Source: Lepidodermella squamata (Eukaryota; Gastrotricha). Taken from it: DNA of 64,000 bases. The notes under the pieces were generated by a model that searched no databases, was not told the DNA's origin, and saw only the letters and a list, made by a program, of their open reading frames with translations. The position numbers and the translations under genes were made by a program. Location of the stretch: positions 4,464,001 through 4,528,000 of the forward strand of contig JBLDXI010000009.1 of NCBI GenBank assembly GCA_047495785.1, read 5' to 3'. Below are positions 22,504-34,138 of the stretch, in pieces. Every line of letters begins with the position of its first letter. The first letter of the stretch is position 1.

Positions 22504-23268
22504 ATTACCCATTCCTGTCTGACTAGGTCAATACAGATGTTTTGCGTAGTGTTCAAGATCCTTGAACCTTAGGAGTTAATTTCCTCGCGCTGACTAGTAT
22601 CAATGAATAATGAATGCTTTGTTATTTCCTGAAATGGTCTGTATTATTGATTTCTGTTACCTGTTTTCCCTATTCTGGATCAGATTCGCTGCAACTCAAT
22701 ACTCAACAATGAAAGAATAGAGGCCAAACTCGAGTTTCACAATTTCAATTAGATGGACTCGTGTTTGAAACCCTAAACCGTAATAGAAAGAATTTTCGGA
22801 AATTAAGTGCAGTTCTATCTGTGAGACTGAGGGGCCTGAGGATAGCACGCTGTGTCCCGCGTCCCTGAAACACGGCGAGTTCTTTGTTGGATGACGCAAG
22901 GAAGTGTTTCAATTCTACTTGAATCTTTGCAACAAAACAAAATAGAATGAAAACTGAAAAAAGTATCCACGTTTTCTTTGTCGTGAGTGGTCAGATAGAT
23001 AGTCGCTCTGTTATCTGTTCCTAGCTTTTTTCATTTTTTAGCCGGTGCACTTATCTTTGCACAGATAAGCACCGCACAACTTACCCTGCGTGACTGAGCT
23101 GTCAAAAACATTGTATCCGCTCCTCGACAACTCACAAATATTCCGCCATTCACTCACTACCAATAAAGAAAACCGGAAGGCGAGATGGTCGCAAGCAAAT
23201 ACTCGGTTCGTATATTGCTTTGATTTTGCTTTGCTATTGTAAACCAACTTTTAGTCTGAAATAAAATC
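22504..23268. other. Spacer between GABA-B-like copy 2 and the ankyrin gene
   Basis: 765 bases without a believable gene. Frames at 22696-22899 and 23038-23247 (minus) show no motif. The last bases before 23269 hold gaaataaaatcATG; no TATA box or repeat is convincing. Confidence 0.5.
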
Positions 23269-24306
23269 ATGCTTATTTGGCAGGCACCTGTGATAGCCTA
23301 CTCAGACGCCTTTCACCGAGCAGCGAGGCGTGGAGATCTCGCTCGTTTGAAATCAATCATCGCCGAAATTCGATCAAAGCTACCAGATGATGCTAAGGAA
23401 CTTTACTCACCTTGCATTCCGTTGATCGAACACAAAGATGGCGAGCACGAGTTAACTCCTCTAATGGACGCAGTCACCTACAACCATCTATCAATTGTTC
23501 AATACCTATGTGAGGATTTGGGTGCGGACGTTGAAGCAAAAGGCCGTTTCGGCTCGACAGCTTTACTCTACGCTGCAGAGGTTGGCGATCTCGAAATTAT
23601 GAAGTACCTAGTAGAACGTGCTGAAGCTGACATTTGGGCTCGAGAGTCCGAATTCGGAGCTCTGGCGATTCATCTCGCTGCTGAGTTTGGCCATCAGGAT
23701 ATCCTAGAGTACCTCCTCGAAGTCGACCCAGATTTACTTGAGGCTAAGACCGAATTAGGCGACACCCCGTTATGCCGAGCTGCGGTTGGCGGTAATCTTG
23801 AAATTGTTCAGTATTTAGTCGAAGTTAAAATGGCCAATGCGGAGGCTAGAGGGTTTGAGGGCCGAACTGCCTTACTCAAAGCCGCTGCTGAAGGGAACGC
23901 AGCTATAGTCAAGTATTTAGCGAAAAATGCTAGGGCTGTTGTTGATGCGAGGGATCGGTCGGCCTACGAGTCTCATGCTCTTCATTTGGCTTGTGAATTT
24001 GGCCATTTGGAGGTTGTGAAAGCACTGTTGGAGATCAAGCCTGAACTGGTTCATTTGCGAATGGCTGCGAACAGGGAGTTCCCAATTGACATATCTGAGC
24101 GGACTGGTAACAAGTTGATCGCAAAGGAGCTTCGAAAGCATCTGAAATTCGACGAAACAGACGCGGCAGAAAAGAAAGACGATGAGAAATCGGAAAGCGA
24201 TGGTGAGAACCAGGACGAAAAGGATACGACAGACCAAGCTGGTAACCGCGGATCGTCCGGTTGGTTTTCTTCGTTTGGCTTTGGCCTTTGGTCCAAAAAC
24301 AAATAG
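23269..24306 (+). CDS. Intronless ankyrin-repeat protein with acidic linker and aromatic C-terminus
   Basis: One open frame of 345 residues, with no intron, unlike most genes here. From about residue 10 to 285 it has six to seven ankyrin repeats, each with the TALLYAAEVGDLEIMKYLVE type of core (for example LTPLMDAVTYNHLSIVQYLC, TPLCRAAVGGNLEIVQYLVE, HALHLACEFGHLEVVKALLE). Then comes a charged Lys/Glu/Asp linker (about residues 295-325) and an unusual aromatic end, SSGWFSSFGFGLWSKNK. Likely a cytosolic protein-binding scaffold; the partner cannot be guessed. The first codons (ATGCTTATTTGGCAG) end in an acceptor-like sequence, so an upstream exon might supply the true start. AATAAA follows at about 24387. 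It sits between two GABA-B-like paralogues on the same strand. Confidence 0.85.
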   Translation: MLIWQAPVIAYSDAFHRAARRGDLARLKSIIAEIRSKLPDDAKELYSPCIPLIEHKDGEHELTPLMDAVTYNHLSIVQYLCEDLGADVEAKGRFGSTALLYAAEVGDLEIMKYLVERAEADIWARESEFGALAIHLAAEFGHQDILEYLLEVDPDLLEAKTELGDTPLCRAAVGGNLEIVQYLVEVKMANAEARGFEGRTALLKAAAEGNAAIVKYLAKNARAVVDARDRSAYESHALHLACEFGHLEVVKALLEIKPELVHLRMAANREFPIDISERTGNKLIAKELRKHLKFDETDAAEKKDDEKSESDGENQDEKDTTDQAGNRGSSGWFSSFGFGLWSKNK

Positions 24307-24776
24307 ACTATTAATGTTTAGATACTACCAACAAAACATAATGATTTAAATGTTTGATTGCAAATCGCGGCAAAGTGTTATGTCTGAATAAACTGTGAAA
24401 GAGTAATGGATCTAATATCTAATTAAGGATGCATATTCACAGCTTTCTTGGCTTCTTTCTAAGCTTCATGATGAAATTATAACCATATTGGCTTCATATT
24501 TTCAAGTCCGAGCCCTTGAGTCGTATGACTATCGTCATATATCGTCATATGACTTATTGTAGGCAGCTGAAGTGAATTTGGCACGCAGCTTCCCTAACTA
24601 CGTGTCTAATTCCCTGTTACTCCTCCGTGACTTTGGCAACATCTCGCCACTTCTCAAGTGATTTCGTCAGCTTAATTAAGGCTTTATTAACCACGGATAT
24701 ACGCAACATGTCTACCTATTTCATATTTGAGCGTATATATGCAGGATCCGGGAATTCCGTGGGCAGAAAAAGTAAA
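24307..24776. other. Spacer before GABA-B-like copy 3
   Basis: 470 bases. Contains a small tandem and inverted motif around 24518-24552 (repeated cgtcatat, including the palindrome tcatatga). An open frame runs in from 24627 but its first 50 codons show no signal or homology; the real start is taken as the ATG at 24777, which directly precedes a signal peptide. Confidence 0.5.
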
Positions 24777-27418
24777 ATGGCCACAACTAGATTCGTCCTA
24801 TTTTCTATATTGCAAGGAATGGCGCTAGCAGCGCAAGTATTTTGGAATGCAACCATGGATCCATTCGTCAAACCTTCATCGAGTATCCCCAGCAAACGCG
24901 TCCGTTTGAACATTCTTGCAACCATTAACTACGAGGGCAGTATCTCGGCTGGGCCTCTTTGCACAAAGGCTATTGAACTTGCTCTTGACCGAATCAGTAT
25001 TCAGCCTAACATGCTGAGAAACTACGAACTAGGCGTAGAGCTTATCGACGATGGGGTATGTACGATTTTTGAGGTGAATTGCTCGAACTAATTGATTTTT
25101 TCGCAGTGCGATGATGCTTTAGGAGTGGCACGTGCTGTCAATTCCCTTCGAGCGGGCGAGGATACCCCAAATCGCTTGCCGGTTATATCCATTGGGGACT
25201 GTTCCGGCAAATCTCAGCCTGCGATCTCTCGTATCATCAAAAATTTCAATTATATAGGGGTAAGTCACATCCAGAGTGTAAAAGTGTTAACTACTATTCT
25301 TGCAACCATATTTCAAGGTTACAAATTCTCTGCAGACAGTAGCCATCCAAAAAGAGCGGATGTTCAGTTCAGTATTCCCTGTGCTTCTTCACCGGATGGA
25401 GGGCGTTTTCGCTGTGGCTCACCTGATAAAACATTACGGCTGGAGCAGGGTTGCGATCATCTCGGAGGAAGTTACTTACTTCGACCTGGTCGAGAATGTC
25501 ATCTATAACTATTTTCCGAACCTCAATATCACTATCTTATCGCTATCAAAAGTGTCTTTTAACACAACAAATGACGACGAAATGAGGCGTGCGATGGAGC
25601 AATTGGTTCGTAACGAGCCAAGAGTCATAATTTCTAATACAGACACCCCAGTTAACACCGCCTGTTGGTTGCATCGCTACGGAATTCGAGGGCCTAACTA
25701 CGTGATTTTCGCGAGTATTTGGAGCTATTTTTCTTGGGAGACGGCTATCATACCCGAGCATCTGAGGTCTTGGTGCACGAAAGATATGATACGAGAAGTA
25801 AGTCGATCCATTCCTAGACATATCTAAATTATCCTTAACTTCTTGCAGCTTTCGGAAAACTGGATCTACCAAACTGTGGGTTCAATTCGAGATTTATATG
25901 GAGAATCCTATAAAGATGAGACTGGTCTTGATGGTTACCAGTTCACCGAAGAGATGACCAGGAAGGTTTACAGAGCGACCCAACACCCAGCCTGGACAGT
26001 TTGGCCACCAGTTTGTTATGACCTAACCCTCTACCTCGGTTACGTCCTTAATACAACGGAATCTCTGTTGGCAGAAAAATTCAACTCTACCCTAAGCGAA
26101 TGGGTTACCGGTTCGGTGAATTTCGAAGAAAATGGTGCCTTGTTCGCCAAGGTTATCGAAGAAGCTATCTATTCGACAAGAGTTGTTGCAAGTAGAGGGG
26201 TGTTTCAAATAGATCGGCATACTGGGTTGAACAGTCTTGGATTTGCACCAACAATTTTCTCTCAGCAACAGTATCGAAATGGTTCGTTCGTACGAGCTAA
26301 TATCGCCTACTACAGAAATAGCGATACGTCAATAATCGAGCTAAATGGCGGCTTCAAATGGTCGACGCTAGATACGAAACCGCTGAAAGATAAAGTGATC
26401 ATTCAACATTTTGAAGTCCACACGGTCTCTGTCGTTGCATTTGGCATTTTAGTTGGGATCGGCAGCCTTGCTATTGTGGTCACGGTTGTCATGTTATTGT
26501 TCCTAGGATCGAAATCATTCTATGAGGTTCTTACACTCTTAGGATCAATTCTGATGTTGGCTAATGTGTATGCGGCTCCTTTAGGCGTAGTAAGGAATAT
26601 CTCGGTTAACTGTAATGCTATGGTTTGTTTGATTCTACTTGGCTTCCCCCTTCCGATGGCCGCTGTTTTTTATGGCGTCAATGAGGCCTTAGCCCATCCG
26701 ATGTTAAAAAGTGGATCTTCGAAATCTCGATATTCAAGGAGCTCTGTATTTACGGTAGACTCTACGCGGAAGAAAATTGTTGCATTATCCGTTTTTCTGG
26801 TGATTATCGTCGTAATTTTGGCGGTCTTCTTATCATATGGTGGCTTCGATGAGAAATCAATCGAGCTTCCGAAGTTTTATTCCGAAGATGGGACAATAGC
26901 GTGGTACCCTTTTCAATATCAATGCTACCTCAACTTTAATGAACTTGGCCGCGTAATCCCATTGCTTGTCGTAGCTGGTGTTGAGGTTCTTGAAATTCTG
27001 TTAATGGTCTTCAAGCTCCTTCAGCTGAGAATGGTACGCTAAATAACTTGTATGTATTATGATTTAAGGTTCAACTTATTATAGGTTTTGATGAGATCTA
27101 ATGATTCTAGTCGAGGTTTTGCGATCTCTGTTTTTAAAAGAGTGGATAACGCAGTATATTGTGAAGCCCTCATCGCTATTGGAGCGTGCATGATAGGTAT
27201 CCTCCTACCTGCCTCGGAAATCATTGTTGTTACCTCTGGCGCTTGCATTGCCATTTCTAGTATCAACATTGCCACAACGTTTTACATAAAGGTATGTTAA
27301 TTTTACGGTGCAAAATCGCTAAATGCTTTGATTTAAATCACAGTTAACGCCTCATCCCATCGAGATACTTATTAAGCCCGGCGTTTCGTCAGTCAGAAAA
27401 TCATCAACATGGATGTGA
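24777..27418 (+). CDS. GABA-B-like class C G-protein-coupled receptor, copy 3
   Basis: Six exons: 24777-25055, 25107-25259, 25318-25797, 25849-27033, 27085-27291 and 27344-27418, 792 residues. Signal peptide MATTRFVLFSILQGMALA, then FWNATMDPFVKP and the bilobed ligand-binding domain (RLNILATINYEG, HYGWSRVAIISEE, NTDTPVNTACW, AENW-equivalent SENWIYQTVGSIRDLYG). Seven helices begin near VSVVAFGILVGIGSLAIV and end SSINIATTFYIK; the C-terminus RKSSTWM matches copy 1 (RRSTWM). Exon sizes are almost those of copy 1 (153, 480, 207 identical), so these two are the closer pair. Receptor type is clear from the order ligand domain, seven helices and FVPK-like end; the ligand need not be GABA. It converges with the P5-ATPase gene 137 bases downstream. 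Confidence 0.85.
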
Positions 27419-27555
27419 TGCTTCGGATTTCCGAGAAAATTTCTCCCAGCCCCATTCGGACCTTTATGACAACTTTCACGCGCAAAATGCAGCTGATTCA
27501 ATAGAACATAGTAACGGAACGAAGGGAGAGTTCTGCTTTTTTATTCAACTAAGTC

Positions 27556-30500
27556 CTAAAAGGCTGTCACTAGACGCGATTTGGCGAGCTTAATCGTAAC
27601 AAACTTAATGAGTTCTTGAACTCCTCGCACAGTGAAAAAACAAGTCCCTAGGTTGATATAGGATAACAGTACTATCATAATACGAAACTCAAGCGAAGGC
27701 ACAGGAAATGTCCCAAGAAATTTCTGTATAGACAGCGGCAGATATATGACAATAAAATGATTTACAATGAAAAGAACCGCAAGATGAGCCGTAAAAAGTC
27801 TGCTTCTGAAAAAGGCACTTCTAAATGGTGGTCCAACTGCGAAAACAAATGCTGACCAGACGTATTGGAACACAGTGATGCCATACATCGCGAATACTTC
27901 GAAACTCCGGAATGATCGGTCATATAACGTGTCCTAAAACAAAGAAAGATGACCATCCTGTACATTTTCAAATTAAAATGCGCACCTGTGGGATGTTATA
28001 AGGTAAGAACCAGGGTTGCTGCTTCAAGTAGGTATACACAAGTATTTGAAATGCCACATTCACCCCATTGTGCGCCAAAATAGGAACAATTTGATACGTT
28101 GATAGCAGGTGCTTTTCCGGTCTCTCTTTGCTAAGGCACGTATGAAAAGCCGGTACAAACGGGAAGGTCAAAGAGAGTGTTGTCAGCAAGAACATATCCT
28201 GATAGAAGAATGATACGTCCGTGAAATTCGCTTGATTCCAATACAACATGCACATTGACGCGAACTGTACAATTGAATAAGAAACCAGAACACCAAAGAG
28301 GCCAAAAGTTGACACGAGCGAGCAACGACCTTCTTTCAAAATATCGATGACTGGTGAGATATTACGGTCCTTGCAGGTGAATGAACTAGCGACTGATGCT
28401 TCAGCCTCGGTCAAGGCTATGCCAACATCAGCAGCTTTCAGGGCACAGCAATCGTTCGTCCCATCTCCAACCATAGCCACGGAATATCCGAGTCGATTTC
28501 TGAACTCAGTAACAACTTCAGCTTTTTGATCGGGCCGAAACCTAGCGTAGACAACGCATCGTTCCAGAATAGAATTCATAGCATTGACACCAAAAGAACT
28601 GTTTCCTTCGACTTCATCTTTGACAATTTTCCACGCATCTTCCGTAATGGCAAGTTTTTTGCCGTAGAAAGATCCTTTTTGATCAAGGAATTGCTGGACA
28701 GAGATTATGCCTTCTTCTTCAGTCGGGACTTGACCCTTGATTGTGATAAGATCGTCTCCGGAGAGGAAGCCACATTTCCTTGCAGTTGCAATGGCTGTTC
28801 TTACGTCATCTCCAGTGATGATAACGCATTGAAGTCCAGCTGCTCTGATTTTCGCGATTGTTGATACACTTTGAGGCTTCAGCGAGTTCTCGAATAAAGC
28901 GGCTCCAAGAAGGACAAGTCCATTCTCATCTGTATCCAAATCGAAAGATTCCAGTTTCTCCTCGCCTGTTAGTTTTCTTGCAGCAAGAAGGATTACTCGA
29001 ATTCCTTGGCTAGTTACTCTCCTGATCACCTTATCGATATCCCTCGGTATTGAAGTTTGATCACATCGGGATAAAATGTGTTCTGGAGCCCCTTTAACCA
29101 TCAAGTAATGCTCGTCTCTATTGACTCCGACTAATACAGCCCCGGAGCGGCGTTCCGGTGAGAATCCGAAGTTCCTCAACTGCTGTAGTTTCATTCCAGG
29201 TTTTGCGGATGAATAGAAGAGTCCGGGTGAAACCAAGCAGAAAGATGTGATTTTCAGTAGCTCAATGTCAATCGGATCACCAATAGGTTCCGTAGTCGAA
29301 TTCTCCTCAGCATGTAAATGCTGTGGTAATAGCGTGATAGTGTTACAACAAGCAGCGCAAATCTCCAATTTTTCATGCATATCACTAGAGAACACGGGCA
29401 GTGTTGAACTACTGCTATCCACGGCAAGAATCCTCTGAAGTTTGACGGCCTCCTCAGTCAGAGTTCCGGTTTTGTCGAAGCAAATAACGTCGATACTCCC
29501 AGCAGGGGTAACAGACTTGGGACTGGTGCAATAGACCCCTTTCGCTCTCAACCTCAACTGGGCGATAACTTGGGAGATTGTCAAACCAACAGTGATTTGC
29601 GGTGGGATTACAACCGAAGCTAAGGCCAGGCACATTACGACAATTAAAATAGGATCTTCTCCACGAATAATGCGAATAACCAAGCTGTAGATAATCCCAG
29701 ACGAGCCGATTGTCCCCATCAGAGCCATGAATTTATAGGTTTCAACTGAAAATCGTCTATCAATCAGTGACGGCCGCATAACAGCCCTAACTAAACTTCC
29801 CCGCGTTGTTGAGAATCCAATCGACGTCACCATTCCGATAGTTGATTTGCTCACACTTAGTAACTTAGTCCCCGAATGAAGTCGATTCATCTCGGACTGA
29901 GATTTAGAATCGCCAGTTGGTGACGCGTATTTCGTGACGGGAGTTACCTCTCCAGATAACATTGATTCATCCACGAGACAGGATCCTTTGATGATAACCA
30001 TGTCTGCTGGAATATCAGGCAATTCTCCGCCCTCCTTCTGCTCAAGGAAAACAATATCTCCTGGCAGGAGTTTTGAAGAATCGATCGGAGTTGAGTAACC
30101 ATTCACATCTAAACCGGCCATGATCATCACTTTCTTTTGACTGTTAGACCCTGAAACTGCATTCCGAACTGATTTTTCGTTAGAATGAGTCATGTATGCC
30201 ACCCAGACTACAACTACGCTAGTAAATACTAGAAGACAAGCCGGATAAATCGAATATCCAATTGAAAACCAAATAGCGATGCAGGCGAATTGGAAAATGT
30301 AGAGTGGGGTGAAGATTTCACGCCAGATTAGTAACAAAAATGGAGTTCGAGGCACTGGTGTAACGTTGAAGCCGCAAAGTACACGTCTAGACCATGGATG
30401 GTGAAATTCATCGATTTGATCATTCTTTTCCACAAGGTTATTTAGCAGAACTGGTCCGGGTACGAACTGGTAACAATTCCAATCGAAAACTATGGGAGTA

Positions 30501-31590
30501 CTCTCGAAGTTGAACAAAAGCCACGTAAGACCCTTGAAATCTTGATTCTCCGTGGAAGTAGAAGTCCTTTTCAAGAGCACTCCTCTGCGTGAAGCTAGCC
30601 AAAGGCTGCGAATATGTGCTTCATTTGTCCCATCGGTTAGCTTTACATGAGTGGCAGAATTAGCATTTCTGAAATCGACCCTTTTAGATGTAAAGATGAG
30701 TTGCCATTCAGGTTTCCAGTAGCAAGTTATTGCTGCAAATAAGCCTCCAGTGAGTACAGCCAGGACATAGAAGATTGCAGTTTTGAGACAATCTAGCCTA
30801 AAACGATTTCATTATATTTTGAATATAGGGCTAGCTAGTAAGCTTACTTGTAAAGCTCGACTTTCAGTGTTGTATCATTTGCTGATAGAAATTGCTCAAA
30901 AATAGGCGAATCATTAATTGAAATGGCTGCGTCACTACCCTCGAGTTTGACCTTTTTCTTGGTAAAATAAGGCGGTGGCGTCTCAAGTCGTTGGAATAAC
31001 TGCCGGTCCGCGTTCCAGAAAAACACCCCACAGTCTTCGAGGTTAACCCCAGCATGTAGCTGGTTGTTCTGCTGCTCGACGTGAACTTTGAACAGGCCAG
31101 CAGAATCGCCTAGTCTCGTAAATTCATCTCTGAACAGCAGTTTCTGCTTGAAATTGAGCCATGTTCTGTTAATTGGTGGATATAGTTCAAAGTTGGACGA
31201 GCCCTTGTTTCCAGAGTTGAGAAGAGCGCTAGGGTCTTCGTGGTCTTTTGGCGCTATCAAAACAGGCCAGCAAACAACAGGTTGGCGGCGAAAGTTGACA
31301 TTTGCAAGAAAAGCCGTCGCCTTTTCAAGTGAAGATCTCTTGTGAGTTAGTTTGACTAATTTTGCTTGAAAAGCTTTGCGAAATACGATGAGAAGCAACA
31401 AAGGAAGTAAGGCCATTGATGCAAATGAGAGGATTGCGAATAGAATGATCCGAGCCATTGAGAGACTGTAACATTCGATCGAGGAGACCATTGATGGGTC
31501 ATCAGTTTGAAGAATACTTCTATCAGTATCATGTTTTCCATCTTCAGCTCTGGACGGCTCTTCGTTGCTAACGTATGCTGAATTATCCAT
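27556..31590 (-). CDS. P5B-type cation-transporting P-ATPase (ATP13A-like) with altered TM4 motif
   Basis: Three exons: 31590-30848, 30797-27986 and 27933-27556, 1310 residues. Motifs in order: N-terminal hydrophobic segment, CLKTAIFYVLAVLTGGLF, actuator loop MLSGEVTPVTK, phosphorylation site DKTGTLTEEAVKL, and hinge GDGTNDCCALKAADVGIALTEAEAS, then about six C-terminal helices ending VRGVQELIKF. CISP-like text before the phosphorylation site (VYCTSPKSV) and the general layout match P5B ATPases, which in animals are lysosomal or endosomal polyamine and cation exporters. The TM4 signature, PPALP in typical P5B pumps, reads PPQIT here. Catalytic residues are intact, so an active pump is expected, but substrate choice may differ. 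The poly(A) signal lies just beyond 27556. Close to typical length (human ATP13A2 is about 1180). Confidence 0.9.
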
Positions 31591-32058
31591 CCCAAAACCA
31601 AAATTTAGGGCTCACGTTTGGCAAAATAGTAAATATGTAGTTTACGAGCAGGTTTAGTAAACAAGCCTTGCTACAGTGGTGTGACAGCTCAGACACGAGT
31701 GTTTTCATGCGAGTACCAACAGCTGCGGAAATGCGTATACTCCCCGCGTATACTCCCCGCGTCCCCGCTAAATACTCAGGAAAAGCCGCTTTGCATTTTC
31801 AGTTGTTAGTTGTTACAGACGATTCATTCATTAAAAACTAGGTGATATTAAATATGGCACAAGCTCTCTGATTGGCATCACGTTCCCTCTGATAATCCCT
31901 GATAATCTGAACCTGAACCTGATAATTTGAAAAACAGTCCTGGATGGGAGGTTTTTCAATCGTATTCGGAATATTTTCCCAGAAAGCCTCGAGAAAAATG
32001 CGAGTAATTTCAGCGTGCTAACAACTATAACCATCCATCAAAGGCATAGCTGAATTCA
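31591..32058. other. Spacer between P5-ATPase and Cys-loop channel genes
   Basis: 468 bases with no credible gene; the minus-strand frame at 31831-32034 has no recognisable feature. Contains a perfect 13-base tandem duplication (see separate entry) and the promoter of the ATPase. Confidence 0.5.
31735..31768. repeat. 13-base direct repeat, two full copies plus partial
   Basis: gtatactccccgc occurs twice in a row at 31735-31760, followed by gtccccgc. It lies about 150 bases upstream of the ATPase start codon. It may be a duplicated factor-binding site, or simple slippage. Confidence 0.7.
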
Positions 32059-33344
32059 TTAAGACAAAAGATAGATAAAAGCAGACGTATGAATAGCTAT
32101 ATGAACAAGACAGAAGACAATGAAAGCAGTAAAATCAGCCAGATTGATAACATTGAAATGAAATCTGTTAATGGTGATTGAACTAGGCCACCGCTTATTT
32201 CTCACAACTCGATAGGTCACTAAAGTATAAATTGTCATGACGATTCCGAACATGAAATTGGCCATAATGCAGAAGAGAATGCGCGGCGGCTCTGCAGTTG
32301 GCGGCATGCTATCGAAAATCGTGCTTAGAATGAAACTGTACGCAAGAACCACAGTTACGCTGAAAACTGGCCGATCTGGAGTTCGAGCCGGAAAAATTAG
32401 CGTAGCTATCTGTAGCAATAGTAGGCCGTAACTTGGAAGGATAGCCTTTATGAAGTAATACCGATAATCACGCTGCAACCCTATGGTATACAGTATGTAT
32501 GGGTAACCGTCATGGACACTGACATTGCCATAGGGTTCGTCTATCAGTTTCCAAGTGCTACAAGGAGAGACGAAATCAATGCCGTAAGGCGTTATTGTCA
32601 CATGCTCGTAGATGATTTGGTCCTCAAGGTTCCATGATTCGATTGCGATCAGGCAAGACACTGAGTCAAATGGGAAACGGTCAAAATTGAAGCCAGTACA
32701 CAGCACGTCAATCCTGCCTGATGAGAACCAGCTTGCAATTGATTTGAAAGGCATCACTTCAACGCCATACGAATCTAGTTGGCTGTTAAAAATTATAAAA
32801 TTGAGAAATTAAAAATTAATAATGGAAAATGCTCTGACTAAGAAAAAGGAATAGGCAAATATAGCAAATGGAAATCGACCTATATAGCGAACCTCGTGAT
32901 GTCAGTAGCTTGAGCTACCGAGCTTATATGCAGCAAAGTAGGATGCCAGACATCTTCTTTTTTACGCATGAAGAAGAATTCTGCGTATTCCTCGGGGCAT
33001 GAATCTATTTCGTCTCCTGACAGGACTTGATTGTGTTCAAGGGCTTGGCAAAATGTCGAGGAATCACAGGGTAGTAGCCAAGTAACAGTAAAATCAGCGT
33101 AAATCGCCATTCTCTGCTCGACATCGTCGACTTCCAACAAGCTGTATAGCGTCATAGAAGTGTTAGCTTTAATCGGGTAGAGATCAGCACAGTTTATGTC
33201 GTAGATGAGGTCCATCGCCATGTTTCGAGAATCAGCTTGAGGGCAAACGCTGTAGAAGATTTCTGGTATCCTACCTGTGCCATTCAGCTTCGCAGATGAT
33301 AAGGATTGCAGCGCGAATATCGACAGACAAATGACTAACAACAT
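32059..33344 (-). CDS. Divergent Cys-loop ligand-gated ion channel subunit
   Basis: Two exons, 33344-32893 and 32782-32059, 391 residues. The ATG at 33344 opens a signal peptide (MLLVICLSIFALQSLSSAK). The extracellular domain ends in a Cys-loop CTGFNFDRFPFDSVSC, which has 14 residues between the cysteines rather than the usual 13. Four helices follow: M1 FIKAILPSYGLLLLQIATLIF, M2 beginning PDRPVFSVTVVLAYSFILSTIF, M3 ILFCIMANFMFGIVMTIYTLV, a short basic cytosolic loop, and M4 ADFTAFIVFCLVHIAIHTSAF, almost at the C-terminus. The pre-M2 PDR (acidic -1' residue) is the type associated with cation selectivity. Loop C has no vicinal cysteine pair, so it is not an alpha-type nicotinic subunit. More diverged than the trio at 38492-44288 and with fewer introns. 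Agonist unknown. Confidence 0.78.
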
Positions 33345-34138
33345 TGCTATCGGCAAATAGCTCCGAGTATGCAGGTATAATAAAATCTGACAGGAGTTAT
33401 CCCGAGCTGATCCTGATTGTTATCACATTGTTTTGAAAACCTATTGCGGTAGCAGGAAATTGGCGAAGGCCGCCTTGTGGCACAGGAAAAGCAATCTCAC
33501 GAAAATATCTAGCCTATCACTTAATACTATCACAACCTCTGAATTCTGCAGATCTGAGCTTTATTGAAGTAGAAATTATTGCGACAGAGTATTCGCCGAA
33601 TTTTGCGGTGTTTCTGAAGTTAGAGGTTTGATGTATTCAAGCAAGGCGAATCAGAGTAAAATATAGCCGAAACAATTTAATCGGGTTGAATAACCTTCGA
33701 CGATATTAAATAAATTTTGCCAGGATATCTGCTCGCGCTGAGGATCGCGAGGGTCACGTAACTCTTAAGTAAAACCGGAACGAAGGCGAGGTCATTAGCT
33801 ATATAAAATTAAGCGATTAAAATCCCCACATTTGCTGGTTATGGCGTGGAGTTTTCGAACCATCGAAAAAACAGGTGAGCGATCTGAGTATCAAACTGTT
33901 ATTGGGATGAGCCAATTATACGTTATGATATTATACGAAAATATATATAAAAAACAACTTTATAGTAATTAAAATTCCGCTTTAATAACCATAAATGTGT
34001 ATTTTATGCATTTGAACTGTAAATGTATTCATTCTCGCAAAAATAGGCTGCTAAACATTCACCAGATTAACACGGTTGCAGCTGCAGTAAATCAGGAATA
34101 AGATTTTCACATCTCAGCAATCAATGGTACAAAGATGT
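33345..34138. other. Spacer between channel and SLC37-like genes
   Basis: 794 bases with no credible coding frame; A/T-rich towards 33930-34020. Holds the promoter of the channel gene and the 3' UTR of the transporter. Nothing else recognised. Confidence 0.5.
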
